A stretch of DNA of 64,000 nt. It comes from Strigamia acuminata (taxonomy: Eukaryota > Arthropoda > Chilopoda > Geophilomorpha > Linotaeniidae). Under the pieces are notes generated by a model. The model was not told the origin of the DNA and ran no database searches. It saw only the letters and a list, made by a program, of their open reading frames with translations. The stretch covers positions 5,022,001-5,086,000 of the forward strand of contig OX442322.1 of the NCBI GenBank assembly GCA_949358305.1, given 5' to 3'. A program made the translations under genes and the position numbers. Below are positions 10,788 through 21,700 of the stretch, piece after piece. Numbering within the stretch: the first letter of the stretch is position 1; each line of letters begins with the position of its first letter.

Positions 10788-13610
10788 TTACCCTATCTGG
10801 TCCCTCAGCGCAATAGCGGGCAACTTCCCTCCGCGGGGACGTAGGATTGGGAGATTAACGGCTGGCGGAGGCGGAGGAAGGCCATCGGGCAGCGATGTGG
10901 TCAGATTCGCTGGATTCTCCGATTCGTTAATGAAGAATTGAGCGTGGCCGGGAGGTCCGTCCGTGCTGCTTCTTCTTTCATGTACCCAGATTTGGGTCGA
11001 AGTGGGGAAGCGGTCGGGACATCGACACATCCGATGCGATTCCGGCGGTGTGAGGGGCTCTCGGTGAGCCCGCTGGAGCCGTTGATGGAGGATCGGGTCG
11101 TTGGTCAACCTGATTTCCTTCGCCATCCATTGCAGGAACGATTCACCTTGGCGGTGAGTGGCCAATAACGCTCGGCGCGTTGTCTCCGACATCTGTAAAT
11201 TCGGATATTCTACTTCCAGTCGTAGATAGAGCTGGGTCGGCGCAGTCGCCGGTGTAGGCAGTGGTGGGGGAGACGGCGGTAGTGGAATCTCCAGTGGTGG
11301 AGTGTTCTCCTCTATGGACAGGGCGTCCATGCTCGTAGAAGGCGGCGAGGGCGAAGGCAGCGGTGGAGTTCGAGGCCCCCTGCGCGATCGCTTCGGGACC
11401 AGCTTCGGTCGCTGACTCGTCCTTCGTTCCTTCGGGAATACCGGCTTTGGGGTCGGGATATAACTCCGGGCGGCAGGCTCGGGAGGAACCGTCTCGGCCA
11501 CCACGATGGGGCGGACGGCCTCCTCCTTAGCGGACGCCTCTTCGGCGACCTTTCGTAGCAACGTCGGGTGGACCCCTGGGTTTTGGTAGCGGAATGCCAT
11601 CGAACGCATCTTCGCGAACTGGAAATTCGGGTTTTCCATGGAGCGGGCCAACTCGAATCGGAGGTCGGCCGCGGCTGGTGTAAACTCGGCCCAAAGTTGG
11701 TAGAGGGCCCTGTTCAGGAATACGCCCTCTCTGTCGATTATGGTCCAGGCGGCCATCGACTGTCGGCCGTCCAGGAAGAGGGCGGGAGACAGGATTTCGG
11801 ACATCACGCGTGTTACCTCGGCGTTTAAGCTGCTCCGGCTGAGCGGCAGGGCGCGGTTTGGATCTGCCGAAAAAGTGGCGGATAGTTTGCGCATTTGGGC
11901 TATCGCCCAATTGATGTGCTCCGTTTGAGCGGCGTCAGCCTGCGTCAAGGCCCGTTCGGCGGTAGCGGGGTGCTCACATTCAGCCTGGTGGGCCTGTAGT
12001 TCTCCCAAGGTGGGATTCGCTGCCTCTCGTCGGTTTCGGGCATCCCGCTCCTTCTCTTCGTACCACATGGCGTCACGAGCCGGCCTCGGTGCCTGAGTCG
12101 GCGGAGGAACTGGCGGGGGAGCCAGTCCTGGTGGTCGGTGCGGGACGTATTCTTGGAACGCCTCGCCTGGTCGCATGTTTCCAGGGGGCGTCCATCGAGT
12201 TATGGCTGGTGGTAGGGCCTCGAGGAGAGGCGGCCAGCTTGGTTGGACCGGATGGAAGGTTTGTGTGGGTGGTGCGAGCGCGGTTTGGTCCGTAGAGGGC
12301 GTCGGCCGGTTCGCGGAGAATCCGCGAAAGGCGTTGGTGAGCACTTCGGCCAGTTCTCTTCGTGACATGGGCTGTTCCGTTTTTGGCCCTTCGTCCAAAT
12401 CCATTTTTTCTTCAATGGTTTCGCACCATCCTTTGGGTCCCTTCTTCCGATTGGAGGACGACACGGCTGTGGGTTCGGCTCTGAGCGAGTCCGAACTACC
12501 GGCGGCGGTCGGCCTCTTCTCGGCGGCGGCGAGTTTTGCTAGCAGGGTTTGCATTCTTTGCCTGCGGCGGGCTCTGCTCTTCCGGTTGCGCCTGGTGTTG
12601 GCGGTTGCGACGTGCGAAGAGGTTACCGAGTCTCTTCGGATTTTGTACGGAGGTTCCGCTTGGTCGAACATGGTCGACTCTTCGTCCGACGGCCGGACGG
12701 TACGCACTAGGAAGAGAGAGGGCGCGGCTGTGGCAGCCGCTTGTCTCTCCTGTTCGTCGACCCGGTCGCTCCACGAGTTGGACGGTCCGGGCTCTGGATC
12801 CAGCCGCAATTCCTTGGATGAGGCGGGTACAATCACAACTGAGCGCAGGCCTCCCGACTGGACGACCGTTTGAGTTCTCGAGTCGCAACTGTTCGAATGG
12901 CCGGGTTGCGTCCCACTCGTCGACGGGCCGCTCTCCTCGGTGGAGAGGGCCTGCCTAATCTGAGCGGGGCCGCCGTTTGAGCTTGAGGCCTGTCTCTTCA
13001 GCCTCCTGACTCGTGTGCCGCTCTGAAGGATGCCGACTTGATGCAGTTGCCACATTTCGGCTTGAGTGGCGATAAAGCCGACGGGCGGCACCCACGGTGT
13101 TCCTTGGCGGTCTTCGCGGGCCTCTCGTAACCATTCTTTGATTTCTCCCGTCGAGAAACCATTCCGCTCCAAAACTCGTATTACGGCACTGGTTGCCGTT
13201 CGCTCTAGGTGAGCGATCTCTTCGCGGACGATTCGTCTCCGCTCTTCCGGCGTTGCGGCGTTGCGCCACCGAAGGCCGGTGCGCTCGTCCGCCTCGGTAC
13301 CGCCGTACCGAGCTCGCAGTAGCTCTGAAAAAATAGGGCTCGACGGATCGAAGTCGGGATCGATCCGTGGCCCCACCCTTTCTCGTATTTGCCTGGGCAA
13401 ACATTCGACCAGCGTCCTGGGTCGGTCAAAGAATTCTTCGATCGCTCGGGAGTAGCGTAATCTCAGGGCCCAGACATCAGTGTCTTCCTCTGGATAGGCT
13501 AGCCGGATAAATTCTGGCATCGCTAGCCGGAAGATGTTGCCCTTGGTGGGCACTGTAGACGGCAGGGCGTCCCATGATTGTAGCGGGTCGATCTGAAGCA
13601 TTAAATACAT
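10788..13610 (-). CDS. gypsy G1 third ORF, conserved unknown protein
   Basis: This open frame of 940 codons sits in the env position, between pol and the 3' LTR, but shows no signal peptide, furin-like site or membrane anchor. It has an N-terminal helical region with SQAEMWQLH near residue 185, a long disordered Ser/Arg/Pro-rich middle, a block with MWYEEKERDARNRREAANP near residue 540, DREGVFLNRAL near 645, and a C-terminal block with LHQRLQRAH and WVHERR. The ORF at 47678-50446 in G2 shares all these blocks in the same order, so the protein is conserved between element families. A CAG at 13593-13595 lies exactly where G2 has CAG before its ATG, suggesting a spliced mRNA; the first five codons here would then be intronic. 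Function unknown; an RNA- or particle-associated role is only a guess. Confidence 0.85.
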   Translation of the reverse strand: MYLMLQIDPLQSWDALPSTVPTKGNIFRLAMPEFIRLAYPEEDTDVWALRLRYSRAIEEFFDRPRTLVECLPRQIRERVGPRIDPDFDPSSPIFSELLRARYGGTEADERTGLRWRNAATPEERRRIVREEIAHLERTATSAVIRVLERNGFSTGEIKEWLREAREDRQGTPWVPPVGFIATQAEMWQLHQVGILQSGTRVRRLKRQASSSNGGPAQIRQALSTEESGPSTSGTQPGHSNSCDSRTQTVVQSGGLRSVVIVPASSKELRLDPEPGPSNSWSDRVDEQERQAAATAAPSLFLVRTVRPSDEESTMFDQAEPPYKIRRDSVTSSHVATANTRRNRKSRARRRQRMQTLLAKLAAAEKRPTAAGSSDSLRAEPTAVSSSNRKKGPKGWCETIEEKMDLDEGPKTEQPMSRRELAEVLTNAFRGFSANRPTPSTDQTALAPPTQTFHPVQPSWPPLLEALPPAITRWTPPGNMRPGEAFQEYVPHRPPGLAPPPVPPPTQAPRPARDAMWYEEKERDARNRREAANPTLGELQAHQAECEHPATAERALTQADAAQTEHINWAIAQMRKLSATFSADPNRALPLSRSSLNAEVTRVMSEILSPALFLDGRQSMAAWTIIDREGVFLNRALYQLWAEFTPAAADLRFELARSMENPNFQFAKMRSMAFRYQNPGVHPTLLRKVAEEASAKEEAVRPIVVAETVPPEPAARSYIPTPKPVFPKERRTSQRPKLVPKRSRRGPRTPPLPSPSPPSTSMDALSIEENTPPLEIPLPPSPPPLPTPATAPTQLYLRLEVEYPNLQMSETTRRALLATHRQGESFLQWMAKEIRLTNDPILHQRLQRAHREPLTPPESHRMCRCPDRFPTSTQIWVHERRSSTDGPPGHAQFFINESENPANLTTSLPDGLPPPPPAVNLPILRPRGGKLPAIALRDQIG
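13593..13595 (-). promoter_or_regulatory. candidate 3' splice site for the G1 third ORF
   Basis: The minus strand reads TTTAATGCTTCAG directly before ATCGACCCG. Aligning the third ORFs of G1 and G2 places this CAG at the same position as the G2 CAG at 47675-47677. No matching donor was established. Confidence 0.5.
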
Positions 13611-14655
13611 TTTAATTTCGATACTCTTTTTATAAATATTTGGAATAAAAATTGTGAGATCGGCGGTGGCACCAAAATTTCTTTCGGTTGTGGCCGCTCC
13701 TCTCTGTCCTGATTATTCGCAGGTCCGCGGTGGTTGGCCGCTGGTGTAGCTCAGTCTTTCTCTTGCTACCTTTTTTTTAGATTCAGGAGGTCCGCTCAAA
13801 ACAACGTCGCGTAATATAAAAGAATCGGTTGTTTTTATTTAAGCTTTTCTACTCGTATTTTAATTTATTACGAAGTTTCAACGTTACTTTCAGTTCTCCA
13901 TTTTTTCTAATTTTTTAGCGACGCCATCTTGGCAAACAATTCCTTTGTCTGGGTTTGGAGATCGGAGATCTTCGAGCACGAAAAAGGTTTCCGCGCCCGA
14001 GCTCTGATTCTACCGAAAATCAACAAAATAAATACAAAAAGAATTCATCAGTCAAGTTATCACGCGCCACAATCCGACACGGTGTCGGATGTCGGCGGAT
14101 TACATTTTTTGATCTTACGGGAAGATCTTATGTTACCTGCAGTTGCTCCGGCTCATCCCAATCTTCTTCCTCCGCCTCGATGACCAATCCTTCGCTCTCG
14201 TCTCTGGAGGACGAGGCGTCGGGGTCAATTCTCGGGTTGCGTCGATCAGCCATCAAGAAAAAATCCAATTATTCGAGAAGAAAAGAGGTTCTGAAAACGA
14301 TTTCACGGGGAAATCGTCAGGAACGCGTGCTTTTCGTGTCAGCGAACAATCGGAAACGGAACTGATCGGCGCGGAGGATTGTGGGTCACGGACGCGTCTC
14401 GTACGGTACGAGATTTGTCCGTGCGAGCGCGGAGCTACGGGGCCGACGTATGCGATCGAGCCGTGCGCATGTTACGCTACGGGGTTTCGACCGATACGTC
14501 ATGCAATCTCGCTTTTTGATATTGACGGTGATAACTGACGACGAAGTTCGGACTTAGCCGAATTTTTATGTCTCGACATGCGTTGCAGCTCTCGTAAGTG
14601 AATTTCTTCAATTTTACGACGCCGCAATCACATGTTTTGACCTTTTTATTTCTTT
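13611..14655 (-). other. pol to third-ORF spacer of G1 with repeated stem-loop motif
   Basis: No gene is seen in this kilobase. On the minus strand, two copies of a motif CCCCGTAGC...GC(A)CGG lie at 14461-14484 and 14418-14442. The first shares 20 consecutive bases, CCCCGTAGCGTAACATGCGC, with the G2 spacer at 46558-46577. The ends of each motif can pair (CCCGT with ACGG(G)). The spacer would be the end of an intron if the third ORF is expressed by splicing. Confidence 0.6.
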
Positions 14656-17600
14656 CTAGTTTCTCCCGGTGATTTTTCCGTCTTGGATGAACGGATTCTT
14701 CGATTTTCGTGGTCGAAGGTTGCGTTTTTGCTCGCGAGTGGTATCGGCTCCCACTTGGTCGCTCATCTCCGATGTTGCGGTATTGTTTACTTCTTTTAAT
14801 TTTGTTTTTTCTTTTTCAGAAGTATTTTCTTCTGCTTCCTCCCTCTCCGAGATTGTTTGCCCCGCTGGATCGGGAGCATCTGCGGGTTGGGATTCGGCGT
14901 CGAAAAATTCGTCATCTTCGTCTGCTCCTTCGCCGATTTCGTTGTTATTTTGGAATGTGTCAACCACTGTGCCACCTTGGCCGCTGTGTGTCTGACCTTC
15001 CAGCCATATTTCTTGGCAAAATTCCGGTAGATATGGTTTTAATTCCCGGCCGTTGATCGACTGGAAATTTTTATTATCTGTTAATCTGCGCAATTGGTAG
15101 GCGTTGCCGCCGTGTTCTGCCACAATTACATAGGGTCCGTCCCTTTTGTCGGCCAGACCCGCGGCAATGCCCCTCGCAGCATTCGATAATATGTGTGTTT
15201 CCTTCCACACCAGGTCGTTGACCTTGAAATTCGTAAAATCTAAATCTCCTTCTTTTTCTGCGACTCTTTCCCGTAGGTCAAAGATGTGAGTCATTAGGTG
15301 CTGATATGTGTCGGAAATTGTCTGTTCCAAACGACATACGTACTCGTGTGGGTTAGCGGGGTCCAGTACATTCACTGCCTCCGCAACTCGTGGGTCCCAC
15401 GGCATTCTTAGTTCGCGGGCGAAATTAAGAAACGCCGGTGAGAAGTCGCGTGTTCGTGATACGGTGGAGCGAATGCTGAACGCTATCTCACGTAGATATT
15501 CATCCCACCGATTGTGTACGTCGGTGAACACCGTCAAAGCGTATTTCACGTCTTTGTTTAGCCTTTCCACGGGGTTCGTTTGAGGATTATAAGTGGAGGT
15601 GTTTGAAATTTCCATCTTAAATTTCTTGCAGAACTCTTTGTATATTTTGGACCTGAATTGGGGCCCGTTATCGGAAATGAGCTTCCGAGGAAACCCAAAT
15701 CGCAACGCCACGTCGTAAAGACACTCGGCGATATTTTCCGCCGAGGGCTTCGCGAGGGCGTACAACTCGGGCCAACGGGTCGCTACGTCCATAATTACAA
15801 GTATATACATGTTGCGGTTGCTTGTTGTGGGCTTGGGGCCCATCAAGTCAACACTCCAACAGTCGAAGGGAGCATAGGGACCAAGAGACATTGTGTTTCT
15901 GGCTACTTTGTCGCGAGGTCGACATGCTTGGCACCGGGAGCAGTGACGAATAAATTTCGTTATTTTCTGGCCGGCTCCGGGCCAAAAAAATATCTGCTTC
16001 ACGCGGTACAATGTTCTTGCTATGCCGGCGTGGCTAGCGAGTGGGTGCCCGTGCATCAGCCACAGCAATCGGGTGTGTAGCGAGACAGGCACCACCACTT
16101 TTATTGCGTTTCCCGCTCCGCTAAGGTCGTCCTGAAACGTCGGGTGGTATTTCAGTAGTAACCCGTCGTCTATCAGGTAGCTGGTGGCTTCCTTAGCAAA
16201 TTGCTTCCTGCGATGAGGATTCGTCATGTCGATCGGATACTCCCCTTTTTCTAGGAATCGAGTCATTATTTGACATTTGGCGTCGGTCGCCTGATGTTCG
16301 ATAAACTCGAGTCTTGTTGGCGGTGCGTATTGCGTTTTCTTTTCTATTGTGGCCGTGAAGGCACGCAGCGGAGTTTTTGGGGTCTCTTGGACGACTGGAG
16401 GGGCTGCCTCCGTCTTTGCGTCGGTTGTTCCAGCTGGCTGGTACGTTCGAGTCCAGAAACCACAGAAAGTTTTATCAGCGGGCTCCATCACGGGCAATTC
16501 GTTCGCTTTACGAAGGCGCCAAATCCGTCTGGGCGTCGGACAATAAAGTAGACGCGAATCGTCTTCGCCGTCGTCGTCCGGACCATGGGGGTCGGACGCC
16601 GGGGCTCGCGATAAAGCGTCGGCTACCTGATTGAATTTTCCGGGGCGATATGTTATTGTTATGTCGCACGCCATGAGTTCGAGTTGCCATCTGGCGAGTC
16701 TGCCGGATGGTTCTTTTAACTTCATCAACCAACTTAATGCTTGATGATCGGTCTGCACTTCGAAATTCGTATACTCTAGGTAGTCACGAAATTTCCGAAC
16801 AGCCCATATTACGGCTAAGCACTCCAGTTCTGTAGCCGTGTAGTTTTTCTCGGCTCCCTGTATTTTTCGGCTTATGAACATACAGGGTACTTCTTGCTCT
16901 ACTCCGTTATACGTGTGTTTTTGCAAGAGGGCTGCTCCCAAGCCAACTCGGCTGGCGTCGGTATGCAGTACGAACGGTCGGTTTAGATCGGGTAGCGGCA
17001 TTTTGTCGACGTCGGCCAGCATTTGTTTTATGGCGTTGAAGGCGGCCTCGCATTCGGCCGTCCAAGCGAACTCGCGGTCGGTTCGCAGGAGGTCCGTCAC
17101 GGGCGCGGCTACTTCTGCCAAATTGGGGAGCAGCCTGCCGAAAAAATTAATCATTCCCATGAATCTCTGGACTCCCTTTATATCTTCTGGGGCCGGGAAT
17201 CCGTTTATTGCTCGTACTTTTTCGGGATCAATGGCGATCCCTTCAACTCCGATTCGATAGCCTAGGAAGGCAAGTTCTTTTCTACAGAACTTGCTCTTTC
17301 CGGGGTGGACATGGAGTCCAGCTTTGGCTAAACGGGAGACCACTCGGTCTATGTGCTCTATGTGTTCCTCAAAAGTGTCTGACGCAATAATGATATCGTC
17401 GAGATAAGCCCATACGAAATCATGTAACATGTCTCCGAGGACGCTTTCGATTAACTTTTGAAATGTGCTTGGTGCGTTCACTAGTCCGAATGGCATTACG
17501 TTGAACATTAATCGCCCTATAGGCGAGTAAAACGCCGTCTTTAGCTTATCTTCTGGTCGGAGTTCGACCTGCCAGTACCCTTTTGACAGGTCCATGGTGG

Positions 17601-18798
17601 TTACCCAATTAAATGGAGCCAGCTCACGGAGAATCGCTTCGATGGAGGGCATCTGTATCGGATCTATCACCGTTATAGCATTGAGCGGGCGGTAGTCGAT
17701 ACACAAGCGAGGCTCGGAGCCGGGTCGCATTACTAGGACGATCCTCATCGCGTATTCGCCCAATGCTTCTGTGACGATGCCTTTATCGAGCATGTCTTGA
17801 CACATCTGGGTTACTATGTCCCGTTTTTGGGGATTCATCCCTTTGTATGGCACGCGAATCGGCTTGTCCGTCGTTAGTACGATCTCGTGTACGGCTTCGG
17901 TCGTCCTTCCGGGCGTTTTGGTGAGGATCCGCTCGTGCTTACGAAGCATTCGTCTCAGCAATGATGCTTCGTTGACTTGCAGAGCGGCTTCCTCGACCAA
18001 CGTGTCCACCATGTTACTTCTTTGTAATTCCAGAGCGAAGGCTACGAAATCATAGTCCTGTACGAATTTTCGCAGTCCTCTCTCGTATTCCTCCTTCTCT
18101 TGGGCCTCGTCCAGTAATTTTTGGGGTACTACTGGAATGGGCCTTTCACCTTCGGGGCTTATCCAATTCCACGATCTCGTTATCGGATTTGGCTGTATTT
18201 TTAATTTAGCCATGATGTCGATTCCGAGGAGGAACACCTTGTCGTGGGATGGCAGCACCAAGAAGGGGTGGGATAGGTTCCCTCCCCTCCAATCGATGGT
18301 GATTTTTATTACGCCCCTTGGCTTTACATAGCCATTAGCCGTGAGTAATTCCACATTCTCATTGACTTTCATCATTTTGTCTTCGATGTCTAGGCTCTCG
18401 ACTAGATCTTCGGATATGAAAGAACGATCCGCTCCGGAATCCAGTAGTCCCAGTAACTTTTGGTTTTCAATGGTCACTGGTAACATACAGAGTGTCTCGC
18501 AATGTGACTTTGAGACGTTGCAGTGGAATACTCGCAATTTCTGCGGTACGACTTCCAAGTCAAACGGGAGTTCGGCCCAACTATCGTCTGTCTTGGCCTC
18601 AGTTCTCACTTGCATGCCCCTCAGTATCACTTTTTCTTCCTTTTCTGGTGCGGATTGGGCTCGGTCTTTGACCTGCGCATCAAGTATGGCGTGACCGGCA
18701 GGTCCGGTATGGAATTTCTTTTTCCTTGTTATTTCCTCGGCTTTCGCAGACGAAGTCGATTCTATTTCTTCGACGACGCCTGCGCTTGGCAGTTTTTT
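14656..18798 (-). CDS. gypsy G1 pol: protease, RT, RNase H, integrase
   Basis: The first in-frame ATG is at 18630, but the frame is open up to the slip site at 18792-18798, so pol is probably made as a gag-pol fusion by -1 frameshifting. Aspartic protease: LLDSGADRSF near 18430-18446. Reverse transcriptase: YLDD at 17395-17406. RNase H: LHTDASRVGL near 16950 and TELECLAV. Integrase: HHCC zinc finger (HGHPLASHAG...CSRCQAC), then the catalytic residues in SVDLMGPKP, ISDNGPQF and NPVERLNKD. The tail after the GPY-like segment (KRDGPYVIV) is acidic and ends in a basic RKSKNPF. All catalytic residues I can identify are present. The length (1324 codons from ATG) is usual for gypsy pol with an extended tail. 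Confidence 0.93.
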   Translation of the reverse strand, partial: KKLPSAGVVEEIESTSSAKAEEITRKKKFHTGPAGHAILDAQVKDRAQSAPEKEEKVILRGMQVRTEAKTDDSWAELPFDLEVVPQKLRVFHCNVSKSHCETLCMLPVTIENQKLLGLLDSGADRSFISEDLVESLDIEDKMMKVNENVELLTANGYVKPRGVIKITIDWRGGNLSHPFLVLPSHDKVFLLGIDIMAKLKIQPNPITRSWNWISPEGERPIPVVPQKLLDEAQEKEEYERGLRKFVQDYDFVAFALELQRSNMVDTLVEEAALQVNEASLLRRMLRKHERILTKTPGRTTEAVHEIVLTTDKPIRVPYKGMNPQKRDIVTQMCQDMLDKGIVTEALGEYAMRIVLVMRPGSEPRLCIDYRPLNAITVIDPIQMPSIEAILRELAPFNWVTTMDLSKGYWQVELRPEDKLKTAFYSPIGRLMFNVMPFGLVNAPSTFQKLIESVLGDMLHDFVWAYLDDIIIASDTFEEHIEHIDRVVSRLAKAGLHVHPGKSKFCRKELAFLGYRIGVEGIAIDPEKVRAINGFPAPEDIKGVQRFMGMINFFGRLLPNLAEVAAPVTDLLRTDREFAWTAECEAAFNAIKQMLADVDKMPLPDLNRPFVLHTDASRVGLGAALLQKHTYNGVEQEVPCMFISRKIQGAEKNYTATELECLAVIWAVRKFRDYLEYTNFEVQTDHQALSWLMKLKEPSGRLARWQLELMACDITITYRPGKFNQVADALSRAPASDPHGPDDDGEDDSRLLYCPTPRRIWRLRKANELPVMEPADKTFCGFWTRTYQPAGTTDAKTEAAPPVVQETPKTPLRAFTATIEKKTQYAPPTRLEFIEHQATDAKCQIMTRFLEKGEYPIDMTNPHRRKQFAKEATSYLIDDGLLLKYHPTFQDDLSGAGNAIKVVVPVSLHTRLLWLMHGHPLASHAGIARTLYRVKQIFFWPGAGQKITKFIRHCSRCQACRPRDKVARNTMSLGPYAPFDCWSVDLMGPKPTTSNRNMYILVIMDVATRWPELYALAKPSAENIAECLYDVALRFGFPRKLISDNGPQFRSKIYKEFCKKFKMEISNTSTYNPQTNPVERLNKDVKYALTVFTDVHNRWDEYLREIAFSIRSTVSRTRDFSPAFLNFARELRMPWDPRVAEAVNVLDPANPHEYVCRLEQTISDTYQHLMTHIFDLRERVAEKEGDLDFTNFKVNDLVWKETHILSNAARGIAAGLADKRDGPYVIVAEHGGNAYQLRRLTDNKNFQSINGRELKPYLPEFCQEIWLEGQTHSGQGGTVVDTFQNNNEIGEGADEDDEFFDAESQPADAPDPAGQTISEREEAEENTSEKEKTKLKEVNNTATSEMSDQVGADTTREQKRNLRPRKSKNPFIQDGKITGRN

Positions 18799-21700
18799 GC
18801 CAGGGCGATATTTAACTCTGCCATCATCTTCATCATAGTTTGTGTCTCGCTAGTGACTTTGGCCTTTTTTTCGCATTTGTCGGAATAATGGCCGTATTCC
18901 CCACAGCTGTAGCATTTAATATTGCTTTTGTCGCCCGTGGGTGTGAAACCCGGTTTTTTCGGGACGAATGCTGTTGGGAACCGTCTTTTTAGGCCCGGCG
19001 CCCCTTTTTCCTTGGTGGCTCGGGCGTGGGCTCTGAATTGGGTGATGGCTAGCGCTCGGTGCGCGTGATGAAGGTACGGGCCTTGGTCGTCGCACCCCGT
19101 CGATAAGTTTTCGAGGTGTTCGTGCAGGTCGTCTTCATCGCTTGATTCCTCTGTCGGCTCGGCGACCGCCGCGGGAGGTGACGCTTCTTCTGCTTTTGCC
19201 GAGGTGGCTAAGTCAGTCGAGGTCACCTGCATCGCTGTAGTCGTCGGAGCTTTCTTTGGGGCAGCAATCGGGTTGCTTGGGAGCGTTATACCGGTTTTTG
19301 GTGTCAACGTCCGTCCCGAAGACGCCTCAGTGAGGCTCATTATGCCGCTGAGGTATTCGCTCGGTCTCATTAGTTTCTCGGAAGCTTTATGGCGTTCGGC
19401 GCTGGTTATCAGTCGCTTTTCGTGGGCTTCCGCTTCTTCGGGTGGCAGTGAGGCGTAATACCTTTGTTCTATCTCCAGCGTATTGGTTAGGAGATAATTA
19501 CTGACATCCCGATAGTTGCCAGTGCGGGGAGCACGCATGTCCAGCAATATTCGTTGTGAATGTGCTGACAATCCCCCATAGAAAATCATCGTAAACCCGG
19601 CAGGGTTAATTTCGTACGGTGCCCGGGCGAAGAGTAATTTCGCTCGGGCGTCGTAGTCGGCGAGCGTTTCACCTGGGGCTTGACGGAGGCCACGCAATTT
19701 GTTGCTGATCTCGTCTGGTGTCTCGCCGTATCGAAGGTCGAAACGGACGAGAAAGTCGTCCCAGGTCGGATTTTTCAGCCCTTGGTACCACTCGCGGGCT
19801 GATCCAGTGGTTAGTTCCACTAGACCGTGCGTAAGCATATCGGCGACGGTCGCCTTTGTAGCTTTCTTGATTCTCATGACTTCGTCGAGGAAGCGGTCTC
19901 CCGCTTTCCACGAACCGTCGAATCGCGTTTGTACGTAGTGCTGCCAGCGGATGTTGCCCGTGGCTTCGGCCGCTGGCTCGTTACGCACGCCATATTTGCG
20001 TTTGACCCTTTCACCGGCGCGGTTATGTTCATCTCCGGGGTGGCCCAAGTCGATTCCTTCCTTTCGGAAAGAGTTCAACAAGGCACGACCCAGTTCAGCC
20101 ATTGTATATTGTCGGCCGGCAGAGTCCTGGAAATTCCCCTCCTGCATGGAAGGGCGAGAGCTGTGCGAAGATCGGTTGGAGGCATTCGGTCGGTCCGAAT
20201 GGTGCTGGTTGCTGCCGCGGCTCTCTCGGTGCGGTCCGGATGACGGTCGACTTTGGTCGTCGTCGTCCGATGAATCAGAGGGGTCGGAAGGGTCGCCTTG
20301 TGGGTGATCTCTTGGTCCCTTCGGGGGGACTTCTTCGCCATCCCGTGATTTCTTCGAGCCTCCGGAGGGCGGCGGCTCCTTTTCGTCGCTGCTCCCGCAA
20401 AAAGAATACCATTTATTCTCTTCGCTTCCTGGGCGCTCGCGGTCCTTATTCGCGTTCTTTTTGTTAAGCAACGCGTCGATTGCGGCGCTTCTTTCGGATC
20501 GTTTCGAGGGGTTACGGTTTCTGGATTTTTTATCCGGTTGGTCGTCATCCTGCGACTTCCTCTTTTTTGTTTCGGCTTCGGAGCCACCGGTGGGCTCTTT
20601 GTCCGTCTTTGGATCCTCCTTTTTATTCCTCTCTGAAACGTCCTGCTCGTACTCTCTTTGGAATTTCTCCGCTTCCTTTTCCCAGTTTTCGGCTTCCCAT
20701 CGTTTTTGCTCGTCAATTATCGCTTTTTTCTTAGCTTGGTACTCGTCGGTCCATCTGTACCGCTCCCATTCTTCGTGCTGTTCAAGAAGTTGCTCCTTTT
20801 CTCTCCTTGCTCTTGCGGCTTTCATCCTTTCGTGGTATTGCTCTTCCCACTTCTGGTGTTGCCGCTGAGCTTCTTCTCTTAGTTTCTGCAATTTCTCGGC
20901 TTTTCGTTGGGCTAGGAGGGCTCGGAATTGGTCTTCGTAGTCTTGGGCCTCTCTGTGCCTTCCTTCTACGGTATTATTCCATTCTCTTCGTATTTTTGCT
21001 TCCTGCTCTTCTCTTATTTCTTGCACCATTTCTTCCGTTCTCTCCATGGTTCTTTTTTCCCGCTGTAGTCGTTCCTCTTCCTCGTTCCAAAGTTCTCTCC
21101 TTTCAGCGCTCACTCTACGCTGACGATTTATCGTTTCCTGCCTCGATTCTTCTCGGGCTTTCTCCCGAGATTCGTGAAGGGCTTTGTGAGGATCGGGCAC
21201 GAAGTTACCTACGTCACTCGGCGTTTCTTGCGCTACAGGCGTCTCCGCCGCTGGTCTTGCGACTGGCGTCGGGGCCTGTGCTGCGCAAATCGCTTTAGTG
21301 AGTATAGTAATCGAGTCCCAAACTGACGTTCCCGGCGGAATATCGGTTACTGCTTTCAGTCGGGCTGCCTGTTGCGATAGGTGAATTAAATGGGCTACCT
21401 CGGGGGAAACAGGGGCAGGTCTCGCCGAGGCACGGGAGGCCATCGGGGTCCCGCTCGTGTTTCTCGCCGGAGTTTCATTTAGGGGGGCCGAATGGTGGCT
21501 TTGTGCTGGTGATGGGTTGTTGTCGACTGTGGTTGTTCGCCTCGGAGTTTCCGTCTTCTCCTCGGCTACCAGTATCGGCACTCGTCCTGTTGTTGTATCG
21601 CGAATTTCTTCTTGATTTTCTAGGACTTCCGTATCGGTGTCTTCGACAAAGGGCATATCTGAGGAGAGCGGCTCTCGCTCGGGCTCGGTTAGGGCCTCGA

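Noticed and set aside
12175-12873. 232-codon plus-strand ORF
   Set aside because: Antisense shadow of the GC-rich third ORF of G1; no motif, and the G1 protein on the other strand is conserved with G2.
10788-13610. Third ORF as an envelope gene
   Set aside because: Position fits, but there is no signal peptide, cleavage site or membrane helix in either copy.
20075-20716. 213-codon minus-strand ORF, and several plus-strand ORFs across 20.1-21.8 kb
   Set aside because: Alternative frames of the low-complexity Glu/Arg/Ser region of G1 gag.
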